Shown here piece after piece: positions 32,217 through 41,982 of a DNA stretch of 64,000 nucleotides. The notes under the pieces were generated by a model. It did no database searches, was not told the origin of the DNA, and saw only the letters and a program-made list of their open reading frames with translations. The position numbers and the translations under genes are program-made. Location of the stretch: positions 124,001 through 188,000 of the forward strand of contig NZ_LR131273.1 in NCBI RefSeq assembly GCF_900631615.1, in the 5' to 3' direction. This DNA is from Tsukamurella paurometabola (GTDB taxonomy: Bacteria > Actinomycetota > Actinomycetes > Mycobacteriales > Mycobacteriaceae). Within the stretch, counting starts at the first letter, position 1, and every line of letters begins with the position of its first letter.

Positions 32217-33590
32217 ATGACCACAGCCACCGAGGTACGCCCCGAGGACGAACGACTCCCCCTGGGGAAGACCTTCGTCTACGGCCTTCAGCACATCCTC
32301 ACGATGTACGGCGGCGTCATCGCGCCCCCGCTCATCGTGGGCGGCGCCGCCGGCCTCTCCGCCACGGACATGAGCCTGCTCGTGACCGCGGGCCTGTTCG
32401 TCAGCGGCCTGGCCACGATCCTGCAGACGATCGGCATCGGCCCGCTCGGCGCGCGCCTGCCGATCGTGCAGGGCCTCTCCTTCGCCAGCGTCTCGACGAT
32501 GACGGCCATCGCACAGGACGGCGGCGTGCGGCCGATCTTCGGCGCGATCATCGTCGCCGGGCTCATCGGCCTCGCCCTCAGCTCGGTGTTCGCGAAGCTC
32601 GTGCGGTTCTTCCCGCCCGTGGTGACGGGGTCGATCATCACGGTGATCGGCCTGTCGCTCCTGCCCGTGACGTTCAACTGGGCGCAGGGCGGCAACGCGA
32701 AGGCCCCGGACTACGGATCGATGGCCAACATCGGGCTCGCCGGCGCCACGGTGCTCATCATCCTGGTGATCAGCCGGCTGTTCCAGGGCGCGATCTCCCG
32801 GCTGTCGATCCTCATCGGCATCGTGGTCGGCACCGTCATCGCCGCTTTCGCGGGCGAGCTGGACTTCTCGAAGGTCGGCGACGGGCCGATCTTCTCGTTG
32901 CCGCCGGTGCTGCACTTCGGCAGCCCCACCTTCCAGATCGGGGCGATCATCTCGATGACGATCGTGATCCTCGTGATCATGACCGAGACGACGGCCGACA
33001 TCCTCGCCATCGGCGAGATCGTGGGCACGCCCGTCGATTCGAAGCGGGTGGCGAACGGCCTGCGGGCCGACATGCTCTCCACCGCCGTGGCCCCCGCGTT
33101 CAGCGCCTTCCCGTGCAGCGCGTTCGCGCAGAACGTCGGCCTGGTGGCGCTCACCGGGATCAAGAGCCGGTACGTCGTGGCGATGGGTGGCGGCATCCTC
33201 GCGTTCCTGGGGCTGCTCCCCGTCGTGGGGCGGGTGATCGCCGCGATCCCCTACCCCGTGCTCGGCGGCGCCGGCCTGGTGCTGTTCGGGTCCGTCGCGG
33301 CCAGCGGCATCAAGACGCTCTCACGGGTCGACTTCGACGGCAATCTCAACATGGTGATCGTCGCCGTCTCCCTCGGCATGGGCATGATCCCCGTGGCGGC
33401 GCCGGACTTCTGGCACGCCTTCCCGACGGCGGTCGGGACCGTGATGCACTCCGGGATCAGCGCCGCGGCCGTCGTCGCGGTCGTCCTGAACTTCCTGTTC
33501 AACGAGATCACGGCGGGCAACCGGCCGGATGTCTCGGTGTTCGCCGCCGCCCCCGACGAGCGCGGCAATCCGGTCCCGGACGACGACTGA
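32217..33590 (+). CDS. NCS2-family purine permease (urate/xanthine type)
   Basis: A 457-residue proton-coupled nucleobase permease with about 14 membrane segments. NCS2 signatures: LQHILTMYGGVIAPPLIVGG in segment 1, LPIVQGLSFASVSTMTAIAQ in segment 3, MTETTADILAIGEIVG (the Glu of the substrate site) in segment 8 and FPCSAFAQNVGLVALTGIKS in segment 10. Co-transcription with uricase indicates urate or xanthine import. It ends the operon before a 16-bp hairpin. Confidence 0.93.
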   Translation: MTTATEVRPEDERLPLGKTFVYGLQHILTMYGGVIAPPLIVGGAAGLSATDMSLLVTAGLFVSGLATILQTIGIGPLGARLPIVQGLSFASVSTMTAIAQDGGVRPIFGAIIVAGLIGLALSSVFAKLVRFFPPVVTGSIITVIGLSLLPVTFNWAQGGNAKAPDYGSMANIGLAGATVLIILVISRLFQGAISRLSILIGIVVGTVIAAFAGELDFSKVGDGPIFSLPPVLHFGSPTFQIGAIISMTIVILVIMTETTADILAIGEIVGTPVDSKRVANGLRADMLSTAVAPAFSAFPCSAFAQNVGLVALTGIKSRYVVAMGGGILAFLGLLPVVGRVIAAIPYPVLGGAGLVLFGSVAASGIKTLSRVDFDGNLNMVIVAVSLGMGMIPVAAPDFWHAFPTAVGTVMHSGISAAAVVAVVLNFLFNEITAGNRPDVSVFAAAPDERGNPVPDDD

Positions 33591-33624
33591 CGGGCCCGCG
33601 GGCCCGACCCACACCACCGTCACT

Positions 33625-33659
33625 GCGAGCCGGGGTGCGCGACGCGCACCCCGGCTCGC
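33625..33659 (+). terminator. Hairpin ending the urate operon
   Basis: A perfect 16-bp stem (33625-33640 with 33644-33659) and loop GAC, without T-tract, 34 nt after the permease stop and just before the next promoter. Confidence 0.75.
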
Positions 33660-33675
33660 GGTCCATCCGAACCTC

Positions 33676-33729
33676 TTGACGTGACCGTCATCACATGTCA
33701 CAATTCCATCGTACGGAAATGATCTTTCC
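33676..33729 (+). promoter_or_regulatory. Glyoxylate operon promoter with CRP/GlxR-type site and second palindrome
   Basis: TTGACG (33676-33681), 17 nt, CACAAT (33699-33704). CGTGA-N6-TCACA is at 33680-33695, as in the urate promoter. GGAAA-TGATC-TTTCC (33715-33729), a perfect palindrome, starts 11 nt after the -10 and resembles IclR/AllR-type operators except for spacing. A leader of about 100 nt precedes hyi. Confidence 0.78.
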
Positions 33730-33809
33730 AACAGGCGAAAGCTTGCAGGTCGTATCGGACCTCGCCAGAACCTGCATCGCCCGTACGTCCTGCTGACGAA
33801 GGAGCCCTC

Positions 33810-34646
33810 ATGAACGCCACCGCACCCGCCAAGTACACGGTCAACTGCTCGATCCTGCTCGCCGACACCCCGATCTTCGAGCGGCCCCGCGTGGTCCGCG
33901 ACGCCGGCTTCGAGGCCGTCGAGTTCTGGTGGCCCTTCGCCACGGCCGTGCCCGGCGACCGTCAAGTCGACGCCTTCGTCGCGGCCGTCGAGGACGCCGG
34001 CGTGCAGCTGACCGGTCTCAACTTCTTCGCCGGCGACATGCCCGGCGGCGAGCGCGGCATCCTCTCCGACCCCGCCCGCACCACCGAGTTCCGCGACAAC
34101 ATCGACGTCGTCGTCGGCATCGGCGAGCGCCTGGGCACCCCCGCCTTCAACGCCCTGTACGGCAACCGGATCGAGGGCGTCGCCCCCGCGGAGCAGGACG
34201 CGATCGCCACCGAGAACCTCGCCGCCGCGGGCCGCGCCGCGGCCCGGATCGGTTCGGTCGTCCTCATCGAACCGGTCAGCGCAGCGCCGCGCTACCCGCT
34301 GCTCACCGCCGCCGACGCGGTGACCGTGATCGACCGCGTCCGCGAGCAGTCCGGCGTCGACTCCCTGCGCCTGCTGGCGGACCTGTATCACCTGCAGGTC
34401 AACGGCGACGACGTCGCCGCGGCCATCGACACCTTCGCGGACCGGATCGGCCACGTCCAGATCGCCGACGACCCCGGCCGCGGCGAGCCCGGTACCGGGA
34501 CTCTCGACCTCGACGGCCACCTGGCCCACCTCGAGCGCGTGGGCTACCGCGGGCCGATCTCCCTGGAGTACAAGCAGACCCAGGACGATCCCTTCGCGTG
34601 GCTCCCCCGCGATCAGCGCGGCGCGCGCGTCGCCGCCACCTCCTGA
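33810..34646 (+). CDS. hyi: Hydroxypyruvate isomerase
   Basis: A TIM-barrel isomerase linking hydroxypyruvate and tartronate semialdehyde. 278 residues. Features: the start KYTVNCSILLADTPIFERPR, AGFEAVEFWWPFATAVPGD, NFFAGDMPGGERGILSDP, metal ligands in LLIEP-like VVLIEPVSAAPRYPL, LLADLYHLQVNGDD, GHVQIADDPGRGEPGTG and ISLEYKQT. AAGGAG precedes ATG 33810. First gene of the glyoxylate operon. Confidence 0.93.
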   Translation: MNATAPAKYTVNCSILLADTPIFERPRVVRDAGFEAVEFWWPFATAVPGDRQVDAFVAAVEDAGVQLTGLNFFAGDMPGGERGILSDPARTTEFRDNIDVVVGIGERLGTPAFNALYGNRIEGVAPAEQDAIATENLAAAGRAAARIGSVVLIEPVSAAPRYPLLTAADAVTVIDRVREQSGVDSLRLLADLYHLQVNGDDVAAAIDTFADRIGHVQIADDPGRGEPGTGTLDLDGHLAHLERVGYRGPISLEYKQTQDDPFAWLPRDQRGARVAATS

Positions 34647-34695
34647 GCCGCCACCGCTCCCGATCCCACCGATCGACGACCCGACAAGGAATCTC

Positions 34696-35577
34696 ATGAC
34701 GAACATCGCCTTCATCGGACTCGGCATCATGGGCAGCCCCATGGCCGTGCACCTCGCGAACGCCGGCCACACGGTCGCCGGCTTCAACCGCAGCCCCGAG
34801 CGCGCCAAGCCCCTCGTCGACGCCGGCGGCCGCGCCGCCGCGTCCATCGCGGACGCCGTCGCCGACGCCGAGGTCATCGCGGTGATGGTGCCGGACTCCC
34901 CCGACGTGCAGGCCGTGCTCGCGGGCGAGGGCGGTGTCTTCGACCACGCCCCCGCGGGCGCGCTCATCATCGACTTCTCCAGCATCCGGCCCGATGTCAC
35001 GACCGACCTGGCACGGCAGGCCGCCGAGCGGGGCTACCGCCTCGTCGACGCCCCCGTCTCGGGCGGCGAGGCGGGCGCGATCAACGCCGCCCTCTCGATC
35101 ATGGTGGGCGGCGCCCCCGAGGACTTCGCGGCGGCGAAGCCCGTGCTCGATGTGGTCGGCAAGACCGTCGTGCACGTGGGCCCCAACGGATCCGGGCAGA
35201 CCGTCAAGGCCGCCAACCAGCTCATCGTGGCGGGCAACATCCAGCTCCTCGCCGAGGCGATCGTCTTCCTCGAGGCCTACGGCGTGGACACCGCCGCCGC
35301 CGCCGAGGTGCTCGGCGGCGGGCTCGCGGGCTCCGCCGTCCTCAACCAGAAGGCGCAGAAGATGCTCGACCGCGAGTTCGAGCCCGGCTTCCGGATCGAG
35401 CTGCACCACAAGGACCTCGGCATCGTCACGGCCGCCGCCCGCGAGGCCGGCGTCGTCGCCCCGCTCGGCGGCCTCGTCGCCCAGCTCATGGCCTCCGCCC
35501 GCGCGTGCGGCGACGGCCCGCTCGACCACTCCGCGCTGCTGCGCGGCGTCGAGCGGCTGTCGGGCCGCACCTCCTGA
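34696..35577 (+). CDS. glxR: 2-hydroxy-3-oxopropionate (tartronate semialdehyde) reductase
   Basis: An NAD(P)H-dependent beta-hydroxyacid dehydrogenase reducing tartronate semialdehyde to glycerate. 293 residues. The Rossmann motif is IAFIGLGIMGSPMAVHLANA, the substrate loop DAPVSGGEAGAINAALSIMV, and the catalytic Lys in GSGQTVKAANQLIVAGNI (about 172). The later helix FRIELHHKDLGIVTAAAREA is typical. The name glxR here means the enzyme and not the CRP-like regulator of the same name in corynebacteria. Confidence 0.94.
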   Translation: MTNIAFIGLGIMGSPMAVHLANAGHTVAGFNRSPERAKPLVDAGGRAAASIADAVADAEVIAVMVPDSPDVQAVLAGEGGVFDHAPAGALIIDFSSIRPDVTTDLARQAAERGYRLVDAPVSGGEAGAINAALSIMVGGAPEDFAAAKPVLDVVGKTVVHVGPNGSGQTVKAANQLIVAGNIQLLAEAIVFLEAYGVDTAAAAEVLGGGLAGSAVLNQKAQKMLDREFEPGFRIELHHKDLGIVTAAAREAGVVAPLGGLVAQLMASARACGDGPLDHSALLRGVERLSGRTS

Positions 35578-35601
35578 CCCGAAGAACATTGGAGAACTGA
35601 C

Positions 35602-37434
<1,833 letters not shown>

Positions 37435-37442
37435 GGGGCGCC

Positions 37443-38585
37443 GTGACCCACCGAAGGACCACGGTGCTGCTCGCGCCCGACAAGTTCAAGGGCTCGTTGC
37501 CGGCGGCCGGCGTCGCCGACGCACTCGCGCGCGGCATCGCCGACGTCGCCCCCGACTGGGTGTGCGTTCGCGCCCCGATCGCGGACGGCGGCGACGGCAC
37601 CGTCGACGCCGCCGTCGCCGCGGGATGGGAACGGGTGGAGGTCGCGACCACCGGCCCCACCGGCGCTCCGCACACGACCTCCTACGCGCGCCGCGGCCCG
37701 TCCGCCGTGGTCGAGCTCGCGTCCGCGGTCGGCCTGGAACTGCTGCCCGGAGGACGACCGGACGCGCTGGGCGCCACCACCTTCGGCCTGGGCACGGTGA
37801 TCCGGCGCGCCCTCGAGAGCGGCGCGCGGACCGTGGTGCTCGGCCTGGGCGGGAGCGCCTCGACCGACGGCGGGGCGGGGATGCTGCAGGCGCTCGGCGT
37901 GGGGATCACCGACCGGGCGGGCGTCCCCGTCCGGCCCGGGGGCACGGCGCTGCTGCAGGCGGCGCACGTCGACCTCACGGGTCTGCTGCCCGCCGCGCGG
38001 GCCGCGCGGTTCACGCTCGCGTGCGACGTCGACAACCCCCTCCTCGGACCCCACGGCGCCGCCGCCGTCTACGGCCCGCAGAAGGGCGCCTCCCCGTCGC
38101 AGGTCACGCTCCTCGACGGGGCCCTCCGCACGTGGGCCGACGTGATCGCCGAGGCGACCGGGACCGACCTGCGGGACGCTCCCGGCGCAGGCGCCGCCGG
38201 CGGCACGGGCTTCGGGGCGATGGCCGTGCTCGGCGCGGAGATGAGACCGGGCGTCGACATCGTGCTCGAGCTGGCCGAGTTCGGCGTGAAGGTCCGGGCG
38301 GCGGACCTCGTGATCACGGGCGAGGGGTCGCTCGACGAGCAGTCACTCCACGGGAAGGCCCCCGTCGGCGTCGCCGCGGCGGCCCGCGCGGCGGGGGTGC
38401 CCGCCGTCGCCGTCGCGGGGCGCAGCGCGCTCACCGCGGAGCAGCTCCACGCGGCGGGCTTCCGGCGTGCGATGGCGCTGTCCGACATCGAACCCGACCC
38501 CGCGCGTTCGATGGCGAACGCCGCCGAACTCCTGCGCCGGGTGGGGCGTTCGATCGCCGCGGGCGCGGGCGGACGCCTGGGCTGA
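37443..38585 (+). CDS. glxK: Glycerate 2-kinase
   Basis: Phosphorylates glycerate to 2-phosphoglycerate, bringing glyoxylate carbon into glycolysis. 380 residues of the GlxK/GarK (type I) family. Motifs: LLAPDKFKGSLPAAGVADAL, PIADGGDGTVDAAVAAGW, LGLGGSASTDGGAGMLQALG, VDNPLLGPHGAAAVYGPQKG and VITGEGSLDEQSLHGKAPVG. Start GTG 37443 lies 9 nt after gcl. Last gene of the operon; it meets the convergent mpaB-like gene. Confidence 0.95.
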   Translation: MTHRRTTVLLAPDKFKGSLPAAGVADALARGIADVAPDWVCVRAPIADGGDGTVDAAVAAGWERVEVATTGPTGAPHTTSYARRGPSAVVELASAVGLELLPGGRPDALGATTFGLGTVIRRALESGARTVVLGLGGSASTDGGAGMLQALGVGITDRAGVPVRPGGTALLQAAHVDLTGLLPAARAARFTLACDVDNPLLGPHGAAAVYGPQKGASPSQVTLLDGALRTWADVIAEATGTDLRDAPGAGAAGGTGFGAMAVLGAEMRPGVDIVLELAEFGVKVRAADLVITGEGSLDEQSLHGKAPVGVAAAARAAGVPAVAVAGRSALTAEQLHAAGFRRAMALSDIEPDPARSMANAAELLRRVGRSIAAGAGGRLG

Positions 38586-38661
38586 ACACCGGGCCGCCCG
38601 CCCCCGGTGGGGACCGTCGCCACCGATCGGGACGGTCACGCCGGGCGGTCGCGCCGGATGG

Positions 38662-39840
38662 TCACGCCGGGCGGTTGCGGCGGAGCCAGGTGGCGATCCG
38701 CCGTTCTCCGCGGGCGGTCGCCCGGCGGCGCACGCCGGGCGAGAGGCGCGCGGCGACCTGCACCGGCCCGTGCAGCGCCCACGAGAGCGGGACGGCCCAC
38801 GGCACGTCCTGCGGGATGCCGAGGTCACGCAGGCCCTGCCGCCCGGCGAAGGCGGCCTCGAGGCTGCCGAGGCGCCGCTGGTGCAGCAGGCGCCGGACGC
38901 CCTGGGCGACCGGGTACCGGTGGTTGCCCCAGTTGCCGTAGAGGGCGCGGCCGAGGACGGCGCTGTCGGCGTCCGGCCCCGGCGCGTACTGCCCGATCTG
39001 CACCATGCGGCGCCGGCCCTCCCCCTCCGTCTCCGGGAGCACGTCCTCGTCGATGCCCAGCAGCCACCCGACGTAGCGCCACAGGGCCATCACGTCCCGC
39101 CCCTCCTGGGCGGAGACGGGCATGCCGAGGAGCCGGAGCCCGAGCAGGAAGCTGGTGGAGAACAGCGCGAGGGTGCCGAGCTGATCCGACTGGTTGATCG
39201 GCATGCCCCAGTCCGCGAAGTCCCAGTCGTCGCGGCGGAGCAGTGTCGTGTTGGCCAGGCCGTGGATCAGCCGGACCTTGACCACGGAGCGCCAGCCGAG
39301 TTGGTGCGGGCGCATCCCGCCGCCGATCACCTCGGCCCACCACTGGGTGGTCTCGTGGATCCGGGCGTCGACGCCCTCGACGAGGCGGCCGGTGGCGACG
39401 AGCTGCCGGGTGGTGGCCGACGTGGTGTATCCGGTCATGAGGGAGGCCGTCGCGAGCACGTCGAGGCCGAGATCACCGGACCGGCGGCAGACGGCGGCGC
39501 CGCGCTCGCAGGCGTCGAAGTCCACCCACGCGGGCGTCGCCAGGGACGCGTCGAGCAACTCCTGCAGTGGGGCCGCGACCGTCGCGCCGCCGCGCAGAGC
39601 GTCGTCCACCTCGCGCATGGAGAAGGCGCGGTCGTCGATCATGGCGCGGGCCACGCGATTGCCGAGCTCGTCGCCGCGGCTGACCGCGTCCCGGGCCCAC
39701 GCGATCTCCTCGGGGGTGAACGGACGGCGGTCCTTCTGTAGCAGGCGCAGCACGCGGACGGTGCCCTCGGCCCACTCCGGATCGCGGTTGAATCGCTCCG
39801 GCGCGCCTGCCGCCGGTGTCCTGCTCGGTGCCATCGTCAT
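38662..39840 (-). CDS. DUF2236 / MpaB-like oxygenase-domain protein
   Basis: A 392-residue protein of the MpaB/rubber-oxygenase-like (DUF2236) group, which contains haem-dependent oxygenases of unsaturated polymers and many uncharacterised actinobacterial members. Visible: DPEWAEGTVRVLRLLQKDRR at the start, HETTQWWAEVIGGGMRPHQL, the conserved WRSVVKVRLIHGLANTTLLR with Arg and His, and DWGMPINQSDQLGTLALFS. No signal peptide. ATG 39840 (MTM) or 39834 are alternative starts. A perfect palindrome 21-39 bp upstream suggests control by the TetR protein encoded next door. Substrate unknown. Confidence 0.82.
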   Translation of the reverse strand: MTMAPSRTPAAGAPERFNRDPEWAEGTVRVLRLLQKDRRPFTPEEIAWARDAVSRGDELGNRVARAMIDDRAFSMREVDDALRGGATVAAPLQELLDASLATPAWVDFDACERGAAVCRRSGDLGLDVLATASLMTGYTTSATTRQLVATGRLVEGVDARIHETTQWWAEVIGGGMRPHQLGWRSVVKVRLIHGLANTTLLRRDDWDFADWGMPINQSDQLGTLALFSTSFLLGLRLLGMPVSAQEGRDVMALWRYVGWLLGIDEDVLPETEGEGRRRMVQIGQYAPGPDADSAVLGRALYGNWGNHRYPVAQGVRRLLHQRRLGSLEAAFAGRQGLRDLGIPQDVPWAVPLSWALHGPVQVAARLSPGVRRRATARGERRIATWLRRNRPA

Positions 39841-39860
39841 GACCCGAGCGTAACTCGATC

Positions 39861-39879
39861 TGGCTACATTGTGTAGCCA
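39861..39879. promoter_or_regulatory. Palindromic operator before the MpaB-like gene
   Basis: TGGCTACA-TTG-TGTAGCCA is a perfect 8-bp inverted repeat in the 61-bp gap between the tetR stop and the mpaB-like start. TetR-type operators commonly have this size. TACACA/TACATT-like bases within it may belong to the promoter. Confidence 0.68.
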
Positions 39880-39901
39880 CAATATTCCCGCGTGGCGGAA
39901 T

Positions 39902-40564
39902 CTACCCCGAAACCCCTCTGACCTGGCGCAACAGCGCAGCGAAGTCCCGGTTGGCGAGGATCGTGGCCACGACCACGTCCTCGATCTGCTCCGGCGGCGC
40001 GGCGATGCGGCCCGCGTTCGCGGCGATGCCGAGCCGCAGGCCCCCGACCACGAGCAGCCGCGCCGCGAGCGCGGCGTCGGCCGCCGGGGCGGGATCGTCG
40101 AGGATCTCCTCCGCCTGCGCCACCATGGCGGCGGCCAGCAGATCGACCAACGCGTCCAGCCGCGCACGCAGCCCGGCGTGGCCGTCCGCGGCGATCAGCA
40201 GTGCGGTCCGGCGCGGATCGTCGTCCAGCGCCGCAGTGGACGCGTGCACCGCGGCCCGCACCCGCCGGACGACCACGTCCTCGGCCTCCGGCGGGATCGA
40301 CGCGATCCGGTCGGCGAGCGTGCGCATCACTGCGGCGGTGAACTCGTCGAACGCCGCATCCAGCACCTCGTCGGTCGATGCGAAGGCCTCGCGGAAGTAG
40401 CGTGCGTGCAGGCCCGCCTCGGCGCACAGGGCGCGGGCGCTCACCGCGGCCAGACCGTCGCGCGCGACGACGGTGAGCGCGGCGTCGAGGAACCGCCCCC
40501 GACGCTCGTCGCGCCGGGCGGCGGCGCTGGCGCCGCTGTATCGGCGCCCCTCGGTCTCGGTCAC
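39902..40564 (-). CDS. TetR-family transcriptional regulator
   Basis: A 220-residue repressor with an N-terminal HTH (RRGRFLDAALTVVARDGLAA, VSARALCAEAGLHARYFREA, FASTDEVLDAAFDE) and an Ala-rich helical ligand domain. Start is GTG 40564. It lies upstream of the MpaB-like gene on the same strand, and a perfect palindrome follows it, so the MpaB-like gene is the likely target. Confidence 0.88.
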   Translation of the reverse strand: MTETEGRRYSGASAAARRDERRGRFLDAALTVVARDGLAAVSARALCAEAGLHARYFREAFASTDEVLDAAFDEFTAAVMRTLADRIASIPPEAEDVVVRRVRAAVHASTAALDDDPRRTALLIAADGHAGLRARLDALVDLLAAAMVAQAEEILDDPAPAADAALAARLLVVGGLRLGIAANAGRIAAPPEQIEDVVVATILANRDFAALLRQVRGVSG

Positions 40565-40595
40565 CGGGCCAGGGTATCGCCCGGACCGCGCCGTC

Positions 40596-40955
40596 TCAGG
40601 CGGAGGCGGCGAGGATCTCGCGCGGGTCGAAGGTGACGTTCACCGCGGTGATGAGGCCGTTCTCGACGCGGGTCCAGTTGGCGACGGCAGTCGCGGGGGC
40701 ACCGCCCATCCCCAGCTCGAACCAGGTGATGACGTCGCGCTCGTCGGCGAGGCGGGTGCGGACCTCCAGCGAATCGGTGGCCGCGGCCATGCCACCGAGC
40801 CCGCGGAGGAACTCGTCGGGGCCGTGTGCGGTGCCGAAGACGCCGGTGAAGGTGCAGTCGGGCGCGAGGAGCGGACGCAGGGGCGCGAAGTCCTTCGCCT
40901 CCCAGCAGCGGAAGTAGGTCTCGGCGATCCGGCGGGGTGTGGTGTTCTCGGTCAT
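40596..40955 (-). CDS. SnoaL/NTF2-like protein
   Basis: A 119-residue alpha+beta barrel protein: RRIAETYFRCWEAKDFAPLR, LLAPDCTFTGVFGTAHGPDE, VITWFELGMGGAPATAVANW and ENGLITAVNVTFDPREI. Members are small-molecule-binding enzymes or orphan proteins. ATG 40955 has GGTGGAG upstream. Divergent from a LysR-type gene, with inverted repeats between, which suggests that it is the regulated target. Confidence 0.82.
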   Translation of the reverse strand: MTENTTPRRIAETYFRCWEAKDFAPLRPLLAPDCTFTGVFGTAHGPDEFLRGLGGMAAATDSLEVRTRLADERDVITWFELGMGGAPATAVANWTRVENGLITAVNVTFDPREILAASA

Positions 40956-40986
40956 GACTCCACCCTGCTGCCGCCATCGCCATAAG

Positions 40987-41017
40987 TCCAACAGCTGGAT
41001 ATGATCTGTCCTATCAT
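40987..41017. promoter_or_regulatory. Candidate LysR-type binding sites
   Basis: TCCAACAGCTGGA (40987-40999) has the T-N11-A form with inverted TCCA/TGGA arms. ATGAT-N7-ATCAT (41001-41017) follows it. Both lie in the 70-bp gap between the SnoaL-like gene and the divergent LysR gene. Confidence 0.55.
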
Positions 41018-41025
41018 GAACAGTG

Positions 41026-41982
41026 ATGGAACTGCACCAGCTCCGCTATCTCGTCGCCGTGGCCGACCGCGGGTCGTTCACCGCCGCCGCCGACGCGCTG
41101 CACGTGGCGCAGTCGGGCGTCTCCGCCCAGGTCGGCAAGCTCGAGCGCGAGCTCGGCCATCGCCTGCTCGAGCGCGGTGCGCGTACCGTCGGCCTGACCC
41201 CCGAGGGGGCCGAGCTGCTGCCGCACGCCCGCGCCGCGCTCGCGGCCGTCGACACCGTGCGCACCGTCGCCGACGAACTCACCGGCGTGGTCCGTGGGCA
41301 CGTACGCCTCGGCACCGTCATCGGCTGCACGATCCCCGGCTACCTGGCCGGCTTCGCGGCCTTCCGCGCGGCGCACCCGGCGGTCACGGTGGACGTCGTC
41401 GAGGGCGACTCGGCCGACCTCGTCGCCGACCTCGTGGCCGGCGCCCTGGATGTCGCGCTCGTCGCCCACGCCCGCGCACTGCCCGCGCCGCTGGCGGTGC
41501 ACCGGCTGATCCGCGAGCCGCTCGCCGTCGCCGTTCCGGCGGACCACCCGTGGGCCGGGAGGGGGTCGGTCACCTGCACGGACCTGGCCGGCGCGACCGT
41601 GCTGTGCCTACCGCGCGGCACGGGCGTCCGCGCCGCACTCGAGATCACCTGTGCCGCCGAGCGGGCCGTCGTCGAGCCGACGGTGCAGGCGCACTCCCCC
41701 GAGGCCCTGCTCGCACTCGTCGCCCACGGAGCGGGAGTCGCCGTGCTCACCGCGTCGATGACCGCGGGCAGGCCCGGCCTGGCGACGGTGCCCCTCGCCC
41801 GGTCGGCGCGCACCGAGCTCTCGCTCGCGACCCGGGCGGCACCGTCGGCGGCGGCGAGCGCGATGACCCGCACCCTGCGCGAGCACCTCGGCGCCGATCA
41901 GCCGGCGGGGCGCCAGCGCGCCACGGCCGCGGCGAGCGCCACGGCGGTGAGCGCGGCGACGCCCAGCCCGAGCGCGGGGTAG
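41026..41982 (+). CDS. LysR-family transcriptional regulator
   Basis: A 318-residue regulator. The HTH reads MELHQLRYLVAVADRGSFTA, AADALHVAQSGVSAQVGKLE, RELGHRLLERGARTVGLTPE. The effector domain starts at GHVRLGTVIGCTIPGYLAGF. Start ATG 41026 (GTG 41023 is an alternative). Its last 85 bp overlap the convergent MFS gene, giving an Ala/Ser/Thr-rich tail beyond the usual LysR length. Confidence 0.88.
   Translation: MELHQLRYLVAVADRGSFTAAADALHVAQSGVSAQVGKLERELGHRLLERGARTVGLTPEGAELLPHARAALAAVDTVRTVADELTGVVRGHVRLGTVIGCTIPGYLAGFAAFRAAHPAVTVDVVEGDSADLVADLVAGALDVALVAHARALPAPLAVHRLIREPLAVAVPADHPWAGRGSVTCTDLAGATVLCLPRGTGVRAALEITCAAERAVVEPTVQAHSPEALLALVAHGAGVAVLTASMTAGRPGLATVPLARSARTELSLATRAAPSAAASAMTRTLREHLGADQPAGRQRATAAASATAVSAATPSPSAG

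Noticed and set aside
38633-38675. A short direct repeat (GGTCACGCCGGGCGGT, two copies) between glxK and the MpaB-like gene
   Set aside because: One copy lies in the coding end of the MpaB-like gene, there is no element or gene to associate with it, and GC-rich DNA gives such repeats easily.
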